Shown here: piece by piece, positions 29,494 through 37,037 of the stretch | Layout of the letters: every line of letters starts with the position of its first letter | How positions within the stretch are numbered: the stretch's first letter is position 1 | DNA from: Aestuariivita sp. | Lineage (GTDB): Bacteria; Pseudomonadota; Alphaproteobacteria; Rhodobacterales; Rhodobacteraceae | Length of the DNA stretch: 64,000 nucleotides | Reading direction: 5' to 3' | Assembly: GCA_018401465.1 (NCBI GenBank) | Contig: JAGYKE010000004.1 | Location: 868,001 to 932,000 of the forward strand | Notes under the pieces: generated by a model | What the model saw: only the letters and a program-made list of their open reading frames with translations | Told to the model about the DNA's origin: nothing | The model's database searches: none | Made by a program: the position numbers and the translations under genes

Positions 29494-30669
29494 ATGAAAG
29501 ACATCGTCATCCTCGACGGCGCGCGCACGGCCATCGGCACCTTCGGCGGCGCGCTCGCGTCCACCGCGCCCATCGATCTGGCCACCGTGGCGACCGAAGC
29601 GGCGCTGGAACGCTCGGGCGCGGAGCCCGGACAGATCGGGCATGTGGTCTTCGGCCATGTCATCAACACCGAACCGCGCGACATGTATCTGTCGCGCGTG
29701 GCGGCGATGCAGGCGGGTATCCCCAACGGCACGCCCGCGATGAACGTGAACCGCCTCTGCGGGTCGGGCGCACAGGCCATCGTGTCGGCCATCCAGTCGC
29801 TGGCGCTGGGCGACGCCGATTTCGCGCTGGCGGGCGGCGCGGAAAGCATGAGCCGTTCGCCCTTCATCGTTCCCGCCCAGCGCTGGGGCCAGAAGATGGG
29901 CGACGTCAAGACGCTCGACATGATGCTGGGGGCGCTGAACTGCCCCTTCGGCACCGGGCATATGGGCGTGACGGCGGAAAACGTGGCGCGCGAACACCAG
30001 ATCACCCGCGAAGATCAGGACGCCTTCGCCCTGCAAAGCCAGATGCGTGCGGCCGCCGCGCTGGACGCGGGATTCTTCGCCAGCCAGATCGCCCCGGTCG
30101 AAGTGATGGTCAAGCGCGACAAGGTCCCCTTTGTCCGCGACGAACACCCCAAGGCCACGACGGCCGAGGCGTTGGCGGGCCTGCGTCCGGTCTTCCAGAA
30201 GGACGGGACCGTCACGGCGGGCAATGCAAGCGGCATCAATGACGGTGCGGCGGCGCTTGTTCTTGCCAGCGCCGAGGCCGCCGAAAGGGCGGGCCTCAAG
30301 CCCCGGGCGCGCGTGCTCGGCTATGCCCATGCGGGCGTGCGCCCCGAGGTGATGGGCATCGGCCCGGTTCCGGCAGTGCGCATCCTGATGGAGCGCACGG
30401 GGCTGTCTGCTGCCGATTTCGACGTGATCGAATCGAACGAGGCCTTCGCGGCGCAGGCGCTGGCGGTGAACAAGGAACTGGGGCTGGACCCCGCGAAGGT
30501 GAACCCAAATGGCGGGGCCATCGCGCTGGGCCATCCGGTGGGCGCGACCGGCGCGATCATCACGATCAAGGCGCTGTACGAGCTGGAGCGGATCGGCGGA
30601 CACCGCGCGCTGGTGACCATGTGCATCGGCGGCGGGCAGGGCATCGCGCTGGCCATCGAACGGCTTTGA
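29494..30669 (+). CDS. Acetyl-CoA C-acyltransferase (thiolase)
   Basis: A 391-residue thiolase that condenses or cleaves acyl-CoA and acetyl-CoA. The nucleophilic Cys lies in NVNRLCGSGAQAIVSA (about residue 88), the catalytic His in GGAIALGHPVGATGA and the second Cys in VTMCIGGGQG. IESNEAFAAQALAVN is the thiolase signature. ATG 29494 follows a GGGAGAGAAGGGAAG ribosome site. It could serve polyhydroxybutyrate synthesis or beta-oxidation; no partner gene is adjacent, so the pathway is not fixed. Confidence 0.93.
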   Translation: MKDIVILDGARTAIGTFGGALASTAPIDLATVATEAALERSGAEPGQIGHVVFGHVINTEPRDMYLSRVAAMQAGIPNGTPAMNVNRLCGSGAQAIVSAIQSLALGDADFALAGGAESMSRSPFIVPAQRWGQKMGDVKTLDMMLGALNCPFGTGHMGVTAENVAREHQITREDQDAFALQSQMRAAAALDAGFFASQIAPVEVMVKRDKVPFVRDEHPKATTAEALAGLRPVFQKDGTVTAGNASGINDGAAALVLASAEAAERAGLKPRARVLGYAHAGVRPEVMGIGPVPAVRILMERTGLSAADFDVIESNEAFAAQALAVNKELGLDPAKVNPNGGAIALGHPVGATGAIITIKALYELERIGGHRALVTMCIGGGQGIALAIERL

Positions 30670-30680
30670 GACGGCAAGCC

Positions 30681-30740
30681 CCGGGGGCTTTGCGCCCCCG
30701 GACCCCCGCAGGATATTTGTGAACCCGAAGAAGCAGGGGG
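30681..30740 (+). repeat. Hairpin plus GGATATTTG/GAAGAAGCAGGGG repeat (copy B)
   Basis: CCGGGGGC-TTTGC-GCCCCCGG (30681-30701) is followed by ACCCCCGCA, GGATATTTGTGAACCC and GAAGAAGCAGGGGG. The last 30 nt differ from copy C at 61534-61605 by only a few bases. It lies between the thiolase gene and the cysteine-synthase-like gene. A further GGGCCCG/CGGGCCC hairpin follows before the ribosome site of the next gene. Confidence 0.75.
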
Positions 30741-30769
30741 CCCGTGCAGCGGGCCCGTCCGGAGGCGAC

Positions 30770-31726
30770 ATGGCGCATGCGTCCATCCTTGGTGCGATCG
30801 GGGCGACGCCGTCGGTCTGGCTTGACCGGATGGTGGCGCGGCGCGGGCTGTCGGGGCGCATTCTGGCCAAGCTTGACTATCTGAACCCCGGCTTTTCCAA
30901 GAAGGACCGCGCCGCTTTGGGCATCATCGACGCGGCCGAGGCTGCGGGCGCGCTGGGGCCGGGGCAGACGGTGGTGGAGCTGACCAGCGGCAACATGGGC
31001 ACGGGGCTGGCCATCGTCTGCGGCATCCGGGGCTATCCTTTCGTTGCCGTCATGTCGCGGGGCAATTCGGTGGAACGCGCGCGGATGATGGCGGCACTCG
31101 GGGCCGAGGTGGTGCTGGTCGATCAGGCCCCGGGGTCGGTGCCGGGGCAGGTGTCGGGCGCGGATCTCGCGCTGGTCGAGGAGGCCGCGCGCAGGATCAC
31201 CGCCGACCGCGCCGCTTTCCGCGCCGACCAGTTCCACCACCCCGGCAACGCGGCGGCACATGAGGCGGGGACGGGGCCCGAGCTTTGGGCCGACAGCGGC
31301 GGCAGGCTGACGGCTTTCGCCGATTTCGCCGGGTCGGGCGGCACCTATGCGGGCACGATCCGTGCGCTGAAGGTGCTGAACCCGTTCTTGCGCGGTTATG
31401 TTGTGGAACCCGACGGGGCCGAGGCACTGGCGGGCCGCCCCGTCACCCGGCCCGATCATCCGATCCAGGGCGGCGGCTATTCCATGGCGAACCTCGCCTT
31501 CATGGGGGATGCGCCGGTGGATGGCTACCTTTCGGTCTCGGGCGAGGCGGCGCGCGACACCGCGCGCGCCCTGGCGCGGGAGGAAGGCATCTTCGGCGGT
31601 TTCTCGGCCGGGGCGAACGTGGCGGTTGCGCTCGACCTGCTGGGGGGGCGCGAGGCAGGCGGTGTTGTCGGTGTCGTCATCTGCGACAGCGGGCTCAAAT
31701 ACCTGTCAACCGATCTCTGGGACTAA
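30770..31726 (+). CDS. Cysteine synthase/cystathionine beta-synthase-like PLP enzyme
   Basis: A 318-residue fold-type II PLP enzyme. The PLP lysine lies in NPGFSKKDRAALGII (residues about 37-51) and the substrate-binding loop in VVELTSGNMGTGLAIVCG, close to the CysK pattern TSGNTGIALA; GGTYAG is the phosphate-binding glycine loop. It probably makes cysteine or a related beta-substituted amino acid, but sequence drift from housekeeping CysK (GNMG for GNTG) leaves the substrate open. The start ATG 30770 has a GGAGGCGAC site; an upstream in-frame start would translate the repeat. Its TAA overlaps the trhO stop. Confidence 0.8.
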   Translation: MAHASILGAIGATPSVWLDRMVARRGLSGRILAKLDYLNPGFSKKDRAALGIIDAAEAAGALGPGQTVVELTSGNMGTGLAIVCGIRGYPFVAVMSRGNSVERARMMAALGAEVVLVDQAPGSVPGQVSGADLALVEEAARRITADRAAFRADQFHHPGNAAAHEAGTGPELWADSGGRLTAFADFAGSGGTYAGTIRALKVLNPFLRGYVVEPDGAEALAGRPVTRPDHPIQGGGYSMANLAFMGDAPVDGYLSVSGEAARDTARALAREEGIFGGFSAGANVAVALDLLGGREAGGVVGVVICDSGLKYLSTDLWD

Positions 31727-32631
31727 TCCAGCCCCGCCAGATGCGCCTCGCCCCGCGCGCGGGCGAGCGCGATCTGCTTATGCCGTTCGCGGAAGCGGGC
31801 CTTGTCTTCGTCGGTGGTCTCATGCGCGCACTGGTGGCAGGACACGCCGTCCTCGTATTCCGGGCGATTGCGGTCTTCTGGCAGGATCGGGCGGCGGCAG
31901 CCGTGGCACAGAAGATGCGGGCCTTCGCGCAACCCGTGGCCCACGCTGACGCGGTTGTCGAACACGAAGCAGTCGCCCTTCCAGGCGCTGTCCTCTTCCG
32001 GCACCTCTTCGAGGTATTTCAGGATCCCGCCCCTGAGGTGAAACACCTCCTCCACCCCCTGACCCAGCAGGTAGTTCGTCGATTTCTCGCACCGGATGCC
32101 GCCAGTGCAGAACATCGCGATCTTGCGGTTGTGGAAGCGGTGGCGGTTTGCTTCCCACCACGCGGGGAAATCGCGGAAGCTGGCGGTGCCCGGATCGACC
32201 GCGTTCTCGAAACTGCCGATGGCCACTTCGTAATCGTTGCGCGTGTCGATCACGGCGACCTCCGGGTCGCGGATCAGGGCGTTCCAATCCTTCGGGTCCA
32301 CGTAATGGCCCACGCGGGCACGTGGGTCGATGTCGGGTTGCCCCATCGTCACGATCTCGCGCTTCAGCCGCACCTTCATCCGGGCGAAGGGCGGATGATC
32401 CGACCGGCTTTCCTTCCAGTCCAGATCGCCGCAGCCCGGCAACGCGCGGATGTGCTCCAGCACCTCGGACACCGCCGCATCCGGCCCCGCGATGGTGCCG
32501 TTGATCCCCTCGCGCGCCAGCAGCAGCGTCCCCTTCACGCCGCTTGAACAGCACAGCCGCGCCAAGGGCCCCTGCACTGCGGCGGGGTCGTCGAAACGCG
32601 TGAAGTGATAAAGGGCGGCGATCCGGTACAT
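31723..32631 (-). CDS. trhO: tRNA uridine(34) hydroxylase (rhodanese-like)
   Basis: A 302-residue protein of the TrhO/YceA family, which hydroxylates wobble uridine in certain tRNAs. An N-terminal ferredoxin-like domain (CSSGVKGTLLLAREGINGTI) precedes a rhodanese domain with DPEVAVIDTRNDYEVAIG and the active-site loop MFCTGGIRCEKSTNYLL; a Cys-rich tail has CHGCRRP and CHQCAHE. The start ATG 32631 gives MYRIAALYHFTR, as in homologues. It converges with the PLP enzyme gene and shares a CTAA stop overlap. Confidence 0.95.
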   Translation of the reverse strand: MYRIAALYHFTRFDDPAAVQGPLARLCCSSGVKGTLLLAREGINGTIAGPDAAVSEVLEHIRALPGCGDLDWKESRSDHPPFARMKVRLKREIVTMGQPDIDPRARVGHYVDPKDWNALIRDPEVAVIDTRNDYEVAIGSFENAVDPGTASFRDFPAWWEANRHRFHNRKIAMFCTGGIRCEKSTNYLLGQGVEEVFHLRGGILKYLEEVPEEDSAWKGDCFVFDNRVSVGHGLREGPHLLCHGCRRPILPEDRNRPEYEDGVSCHQCAHETTDEDKARFRERHKQIALARARGEAHLAGLD

Positions 32632-32727
32632 GGGCCGCCAGATACGGCAGTCCGGCCCCGCGCGACAAGGGCCTGCATTGACGCGGGCACGCCACGACCA
32701 TACCCCTTGACCCAAAGGAGGCCGCCC

Positions 32728-33324
32728 ATGACCCATGCCCTCATCGTCATCGACGTCCAGAATGATTTCTGCCCCGGCGGGGCGCTTGCCGTGCCAGAAG
32801 GCGACGCCATTGTCGCGGGCATCAACGCGCTCATGGCGGATTTCCCGGTAGTCATCCTCACGCAGGACTGGCACCCGGCGGGCCATTCCTCTTTCGCGTC
32901 TTCGCACGCCGGCAAAGCCCTCTACGACATGACCGACATGCCCTATGGCCCCCAGGTCCTCTGGCCCGACCACTGCGTGCAAGGGACCCAAGGCGCCGCC
33001 TTCCACCCCGGCCTCGACACCACCCGCGCCGACCTGATCATCCGCAAGGGCATGAACCCCGCCATCGACAGCTATTCCGCGTTCTTTGAAAACGACCGCA
33101 CCACGCCCACCGGGCTCGAAGGCTACCTGCGCACGCGTGGCATCACCGACCTTACCCTCACCGGCCTCGCCACCGATTTCTGCGTGAACTACTCCGCCCT
33201 CGACGCCGCGCGCCTGGGCTTCACCGTCACAATCCGCGAAGACCTCTGCCGCGCCATCGACCTGAACGGCTCGCTTTCCGCTGCCCACGCCGCGATGCGG
33301 GATGCCGGCGTCTCCCTGACCTGA
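32728..33324 (+). CDS. pncA: Nicotinamidase
   Basis: A 198-residue isochorismatase-fold amidohydrolase converting nicotinamide to nicotinate for NAD salvage. The catalytic triad is visible: Asp in VIDVQNDFCPGG, Lys in LIIRKGMN and Cys in LATDFCVNYSALDA; the metal site is in DWHPAGHSSFASSH. ATG 32728 follows a GGAG ribosome site. It is 12 nt upstream of pncB, whose product uses its nicotinate. Confidence 0.96.
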   Translation: MTHALIVIDVQNDFCPGGALAVPEGDAIVAGINALMADFPVVILTQDWHPAGHSSFASSHAGKALYDMTDMPYGPQVLWPDHCVQGTQGAAFHPGLDTTRADLIIRKGMNPAIDSYSAFFENDRTTPTGLEGYLRTRGITDLTLTGLATDFCVNYSALDAARLGFTVTIREDLCRAIDLNGSLSAAHAAMRDAGVSLT

Positions 33325-33336
33325 AGGACACCAGAA

Positions 33337-34626
33337 TTGGACATCGCCACCCGCGTCTGGAACCACAAGTGGAAGATCGACCCGATCGTGCGGTCGCTCA
33401 TCGACACCGATTTCTACAAGCTGCTCATGTGCCAGTCGGTCTTCCGCAACCGGCCCGACACGCAGGTGACCTTCTCGCTCATCAACCGTTCGACCCACAT
33501 CCCCCTCGCCGATCTCATCGACGAAGGCGAATTGCGCGAACAGCTCGACCACATCCGCTCCCTCACCCTCAGCCGGGGCGAAGGCACATGGCTGCGCGGC
33601 AACACCTTCTACGGCAAGCGCCAGATGTTCCGCCCCGACTTCATGGAGTGGTTCGAAGGCCTCCGCCTGCCGCCCTACCATCTCGAGCGCGTCGGCGATC
33701 AATACGAACTCACCTTCGAAGGCTCCTGGCCCGAGGTGATGCTCTGGGAAATTCCCGCCCTCGCCGTGCTGATGGAACTGCGCGGCCGTGCCGTGCTGAA
33801 CCAGATGGGCAAGTTCGAACTTCAGGTCCTCTACGCCCGCGCCATGACCAAGCTGTGGGAGAAAATCGAACGCCTGCGCGCCGCACCGGGGCCGCGCATC
33901 GCCGATTTCGGCACCAGACGGCGGCATTCCTTCCTCTGGCAGGACTGGTGCGTGCAGGCCATGGTCGAAGGTCTGGGGCAAAGCTTTGTGGGCACCTCCA
34001 ACTGCCTCATCGCCAAGAACCGGGATCTGGAGGCCATCGGCACCAACGCCCACGAACTGCCCATGGTCTATGCGGCCCTTGCCGACAGCGACGAGGCACT
34101 GGCCCGCGCCCCCTATGACGTGCTGAGCGACTGGCACGAGGAACATGACGGCAACCTCCGCATCATCCTGCCCGACACCTACGGCACCGAACAGTTTCTG
34201 GCCAAGGCCCCTGACTGGCTGACGCAATGGACCGGCATCCGCATCGACAGCGGCGACCCGGCGGAAGGGGCCGAGGCCGCGATCCGCTGGTGGCAAGAGA
34301 GGGGGGAAGACCCGAGGGAAAAGCTCGTCATCTTCTCCGACGGGCTGGATGTGGACAAGATTTTGGAGCTTCACGCGCGGTTTTCAGGCCGGGTGAAGGT
34401 GTCCTTCGGCTGGGGCACGCTGCTGACCAACGATTTCCGGGGGCTGACGGCGGATGACCGTCTCGCGCCGTTTTCGCTCGTGTGCAAGGCGGTGTCGGCG
34501 GATGGGCGGCCGACCGTCAAGCTGAGCGACAATCCGAACAAGGCGATGGGGCCGGAGGGCGAGATCGCGCGGTACAAGCGGGTGTTCGGGGTGGGGGAGC
34601 AGGTGGAGAGGGAGGTTGTGGTTTAG
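33337..34626 (+). CDS. pncB: Nicotinate phosphoribosyltransferase
   Basis: A 429-residue enzyme joining nicotinate and PRPP to nicotinate mononucleotide. It opens DIATRVWNHKWKIDPIVRSL with DTDFYKLLMCQSVF, the usual PncB N-terminus, and later has GTSNCLIAKNRDLEAIGTNA and IRIDSGDPAEGAEAA. The start is TTG at 33337, 12 nt after pncA; the first in-frame ATG would remove conserved residues. The TAG stop lies inside the left arm of a 12-bp hairpin. Confidence 0.96.
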   Translation: MDIATRVWNHKWKIDPIVRSLIDTDFYKLLMCQSVFRNRPDTQVTFSLINRSTHIPLADLIDEGELREQLDHIRSLTLSRGEGTWLRGNTFYGKRQMFRPDFMEWFEGLRLPPYHLERVGDQYELTFEGSWPEVMLWEIPALAVLMELRGRAVLNQMGKFELQVLYARAMTKLWEKIERLRAAPGPRIADFGTRRRHSFLWQDWCVQAMVEGLGQSFVGTSNCLIAKNRDLEAIGTNAHELPMVYAALADSDEALARAPYDVLSDWHEEHDGNLRIILPDTYGTEQFLAKAPDWLTQWTGIRIDSGDPAEGAEAAIRWWQERGEDPREKLVIFSDGLDVDKILELHARFSGRVKVSFGWGTLLTNDFRGLTADDRLAPFSLVCKAVSADGRPTVKLSDNPNKAMGPEGEIARYKRVFGVGEQVEREVVV

Positions 34627-34651
34627 GGGCGGCTAATCTGCCGCCCCTAAA
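34622..34651. terminator. 12-bp hairpin overlapping the pncB stop codon
   Basis: TTTAGGGGCGGC pairs perfectly with GCCGCCCCTAAA over the loop TAATCT. It includes the pncB TAG and lies 10 nt from the convergent DndB-like gene end, so it may end both transcripts. A long T-run is missing. Confidence 0.7.
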
Positions 34652-34661
34652 GAAGAATATA

Positions 34662-36116
34662 CTATCGGTGCCGCGAAGGCAGCTGAAGCTGATATCGGAT
34701 CATGTCGCCGAGAATTGGATAAATATCGTTATGTTTCGCTCCAAATCTCATATACCCACCTTGATAAGAGCCGATGTCTCGATTTGCTGTTGTGTCTTGA
34801 TCTGGTAACCAGTCTGCTAGGTCCTGCAGCCCGTAGCGATCAATCTCCTGGGCGGTAAGATCATAGTAACGCCAAATCGGATTCTGATGGCTGAAGTCAA
34901 TGGAAGATAATTTTTCAATGTAGCTCGCAAAGAGATCATCTCCATTATTAGGTCTCCGATTGCTGTACAGGAGATCGTAGACGATTTTTGCCAGGGCTTT
35001 CATGACCACTGGTTGTGCCGCAACAGTCTTTTGCTTCGACTTTTCTTCCCCAAAACCAGGAATTTCCGCGATTTGCTCCCAAAGCTGTTTCACCGACCGC
35101 TCTCTCGGCTCTACGTCTGCAGGCGTTGCGCCTGAAATGTTAGACTTGTTGAGAAAGGCAAGAGCGCATACCGCTACGATATCCTTCATCGGGAGATCGC
35201 CCTTGTCGATCTCCCAGTCCTTTATCTCGCGGTCGTTGACGCGAATCAATCCATCCGCCACCAGGTTCGACTTGATGAACTGAGTTATTGGATTCGAGCT
35301 GTCGAACTCGAGCGCCATGCTGGTCGAAACCTTCTTTCCCAACTTGTTCAAGTCGTGAAAGAGTTGCCGCTCTTGCTCGATGTCAAGGCCAAGGTGAACC
35401 TCAACAGTGAGAGTGGAGTATGAGCGAGTTGCATCGTATGTTTCGTTCCACACAGTCATTTCTTCTTGTGAAACTTCTGTGCCTTTGTTTGGGAAAAGCA
35501 CCGCAGACTTCGCTGGAGATCTTCCGCTCTGCCGAACTTGTGTGAGAAAGTCCATCACCATATCCGCGGCTGCACGCCTGTGTTGACCGTCGATCACCCA
35601 TAGTGTGTGCCGCTCTGCAAGGAAAACCTTAAAAGCAGCAGTTTCACCCATGTTGGTTTGAAGTCGAATTCCCCTTATTCCGCCGTCACCTGTGCCTCCA
35701 TATGGAACTCCCCGGATATTGCAAACCAAAGGTTGGAGAGAAAAGTAGGGCTGTGTGCCCAGCTGTTCGAGAATGCCCTCGAAACTCTCAATCACTTCCT
35801 TTCCTTGAATTTCTCGGCGAAGCTTGGCCGCAGATACAAGCCCGCGAAGCATGTACTTCGCTAGATTCTTTGCGTGATTGGTATCCAACGGTCTTTGGGC
35901 GACAGGCCCAACTTCTCGATCATTGGCGACATCGGAAATTTTAAAAAACTGGCGGAAGGGAACCGACATCGTGAACACTCGGTGCCCGAGGTTGTGTCCG
36001 ATAAACACGTTAAATGGGCGTTCGTTGACGTCTCCATCCGTGGTCAAAGTGTCCAAGTCGCCAAGATCACTGGCTCCGACCAATGGCTTAGGCATGCCGT
36101 CGTTTGAGGGATACAT
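34662..36116 (-). CDS. Orphan DndB-like DGQHR-domain protein in a low-GC islet
   Basis: A 484-residue protein with the DGQHR signature (VIDGQHRRAA, DGQHR at residues 176-180), the hallmark of the DndB/DGQHR family tied to DNA phosphorothioation regulation and to mobile defence islands. Other family-like segments are RPLDTNHAKNLAKYML near 75-90 and LFHDLNKLGKKVSTSMALEF near 265. Base composition is far lower in GC than the neighbours and codon use is A/T-tolerant, indicating transfer. No dndA, C, D, E, F, G or H, restriction or phage gene lies nearby. ATG 36116 has a strong CAGGAG site. The role here is unknown; regulation or DNA binding is inference. Confidence 0.78.
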   Translation of the reverse strand: MYPSNDGMPKPLVGASDLGDLDTLTTDGDVNERPFNVFIGHNLGHRVFTMSVPFRQFFKISDVANDREVGPVAQRPLDTNHAKNLAKYMLRGLVSAAKLRREIQGKEVIESFEGILEQLGTQPYFSLQPLVCNIRGVPYGGTGDGGIRGIRLQTNMGETAAFKVFLAERHTLWVIDGQHRRAAADMVMDFLTQVRQSGRSPAKSAVLFPNKGTEVSQEEMTVWNETYDATRSYSTLTVEVHLGLDIEQERQLFHDLNKLGKKVSTSMALEFDSSNPITQFIKSNLVADGLIRVNDREIKDWEIDKGDLPMKDIVAVCALAFLNKSNISGATPADVEPRERSVKQLWEQIAEIPGFGEEKSKQKTVAAQPVVMKALAKIVYDLLYSNRRPNNGDDLFASYIEKLSSIDFSHQNPIWRYYDLTAQEIDRYGLQDLADWLPDQDTTANRDIGSYQGGYMRFGAKHNDIYPILGDMIRYQLQLPSRHR

Positions 36117-36149
36117 AAAAATCTCCTGGTTGATTCTTTGCGTCCATTA

Positions 36150-36192
36150 TGGATGATATAAAATACACCAGGCGTCAAGAGAAAATCATCCA
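36150..36192 (-). promoter_or_regulatory. Inverted repeat around a possible promoter of the DndB-like gene
   Basis: TGGATGAT (36150-36157) and ATCATCCA (36185-36192) are perfect inverted arms 27 nt apart. Between them on the minus strand is TTGACG (36173-36178), a good -35 hexamer, with an AT-rich stretch TATTTTATAT just downstream. The whole lies 34-76 nt before the start codon, the usual place for an operator. Confidence 0.45.
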
Positions 36193-36227
36193 GGAGGAAA
36201 AAGGTGGTGGTGCGCGCTTCAGCAACC

Positions 36228-36293
36228 GTAGGGTGGGTGAAACCCACCATCCCCACCAACCACCCGCGCCATGGTGGGTTTCACCCACCCTAC
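36228..36293. repeat. Perfect 23-bp inverted repeat of the GTAGGGTGGGTG family
   Basis: The left arm (36228-36250) begins GTAGGGTGGGTG and ends CCCACCAT; the right arm (36271-36293) is its exact reverse complement; the loop is 20 nt. Each arm is itself palindromic (GGTGGGT-GAA-ACCCACC). The same arm occurs at 11747-11793. It lies at the border between the low-GC DndB islet and the high-GC arfB region. Confidence 0.8.
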
Positions 36294-36305
36294 ATCCCTA
36301 ACAAA

Positions 36306-36379
36306 CCCTGAATCCGCCCCTGTAACCCCTTGATTTTCCGTGGCGGGCGGGCCGTCCCATCGTGGGACGCCCCTCAATC
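36306..36379 (-). repeat. GTCCCAT palindromic repeat, copy 2, abutting the arfB stop
   Basis: CGTCCCA-TCG-TGGGACG is flanked by GATTG at the arfB end and AATCCGCCCC at the other, matching 26323-26400 over about 75 bp. On the minus strand the boundary GAT TGA supplies the last codon and stop of arfB, where copy 1 has GAT TGG and lets tdh read on. Confidence 0.65.
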
Positions 36380-36790
36380 CTCCACCCGGCCCCGCGCTGC
36401 CTTCACCTCGCCCCGCACCTTCTTGGCCTTGATCCGCCGCTCGACCGATCCTTTCGTGGGCTTGGTCGGACGCCGCCGTTTCGGAACCACCGTCGCCGCC
36501 CGGATCAGCTCGGCCAGCCGGTCGCGCGCGATCTCGCGGTTGCGGGCCTGCGACCGGGTGTCGTCCACCTGAATGACGATCGCGCCCTCTTTCGTCCAGC
36601 GCCGCCCCGCCAGCCGTTCCAGCCGCCGTTTCACCGGATCGGGCAGGTTGGGGCTGCGCGCGGCCTCGAACCGCAGCTCGACCGCCGTCGACACCTTGTT
36701 GACGTTCTGCCCCCCGGGGCCGGAGGCGCGGATGAACTGCTCGGTCAGTTCCCAATCGGCGATGCTGATCTGATCCGTGATGCGCAGCAT
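36374..36790 (-). CDS. arfB: Peptidyl-tRNA hydrolase ArfB (ribosome rescue)
   Basis: A 138-residue release-factor-like protein that hydrolyses peptidyl-tRNA on stalled ribosomes. The catalytic GGQ is at residues 26-28 in IRASGPGGQNVNKVSTAVEL, and the C-terminal tail is rich in basic residues (PKRRRPTKPTKGSVERRIKA) that enter the empty mRNA channel. ATG 36790 (MLRITDQISI) matches homologues; an ATG 15 nt upstream at 36805 cannot be excluded. It is downstream of a terminator, so it must have its own promoter or depend on read-through. Confidence 0.92.
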   Translation of the reverse strand: MLRITDQISIADWELTEQFIRASGPGGQNVNKVSTAVELRFEAARSPNLPDPVKRRLERLAGRRWTKEGAIVIQVDDTRSQARNREIARDRLAELIRAATVVPKRRRPTKPTKGSVERRIKAKKVRGEVKAARGRVED

Positions 36791-36807
36791 TGGGTCCCCG
36801 GGCATGC

Positions 36808-36841
36808 AAAAAGGGCCGTCCCGAGTTCAGGACGGCCCTTT
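36808..36841 (-). terminator. Strong intrinsic terminator after the small-ORF/RNA element
   Basis: AAAGGGCCGTCC (36810-36821) and GGACGGCCCTTT (36830-36841) form a perfect 12-bp stem with an 8-nt loop; on the minus strand a TTTTT run follows. This fixes the direction of the preceding element as minus and separates it from arfB. Confidence 0.92.
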
Positions 36842-36990
36842 CGAAAGTAGCGGAGGTGGGTCGGTTAGACCACCTGGTCAATGCGGGGTTACTCCCGCCG
36901 AGGGCTGCCTCAGCAGGCGACCTCCCACACTGTTCCGACCTCGATCCCCAATCCCTTTCTAGACACTGAAGCACCTCCTTTCCTTGTTGA
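36842..36990 (-). ncRNA. Candidate structured small RNA (cloverleaf-like) ending at the 36808 terminator
   Basis: The segment 36852-36925 can close with GGAGGT/ACCTCC and encloses three hairpins: GGTC/GACC (36859-36871), GCGGG/CCCGC (36883-36898) and GAGG/CCTC (36900-36911). On the minus strand it runs from an ideal Shine-Dalgarno and an 18-codon ORF into the terminator, so the transcript is probably a short leader-plus-sRNA. It is not a canonical tRNA: there is an extra hairpin and no anticodon stem. No known family is recognised. Confidence 0.4.
36910..36966 (-). CDS. Possible 18-residue small protein with a perfect ribosome-binding site
   Basis: GTG 36966 starts MSRKGLGIEVGTVWEVAC followed by TGA. 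AAAGGAGGTG lies 5 nt upstream, the full complement of the 16S anti-Shine-Dalgarno, far better than those of most genes here. The stop lies in the base of the structured region, so translation could control folding. The protein is too short to classify; a signal peptide or known domain is absent. A leader-peptide role is possible. Confidence 0.45.
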   Translation of the reverse strand: MSRKGLGIEVGTVWEVAC

Positions 36991-37037
36991 ACTCACCCGA
37001 ATCGTCTCATGCTTTCGGCTGAATCCAAAGCGGAAAA

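Noticed and set aside
30719-30769. Upstream start for the cysteine-synthase-like protein
   Set aside because: The extra residues are encoded by the dispersed repeat and its hairpin; ATG 30770 has a GGAGG site.
32632-34374. N-terminal extension of trhO through the pncA-pncB region
   Set aside because: The trhO start MYRIAALYHF at 32631 is standard; the extension is antisense shadow of two well-supported genes.
34662-36116. A full dnd phosphorothioation or restriction system
   Set aside because: Only the DndB-like gene is present; both flanks are housekeeping genes.
36851-36926. A tRNA gene on the + strand (acceptor-like CGGAGGT/ACCTCC, D-arm-like GGTCGGTTAGACC, T-arm-like GCGGGGTTACTCCCGC)
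   Set aside because: No anticodon stem, an extra hairpin follows the T-arm-like part, and the T-run terminator supports the minus strand. It was reported as a structured RNA candidate instead.
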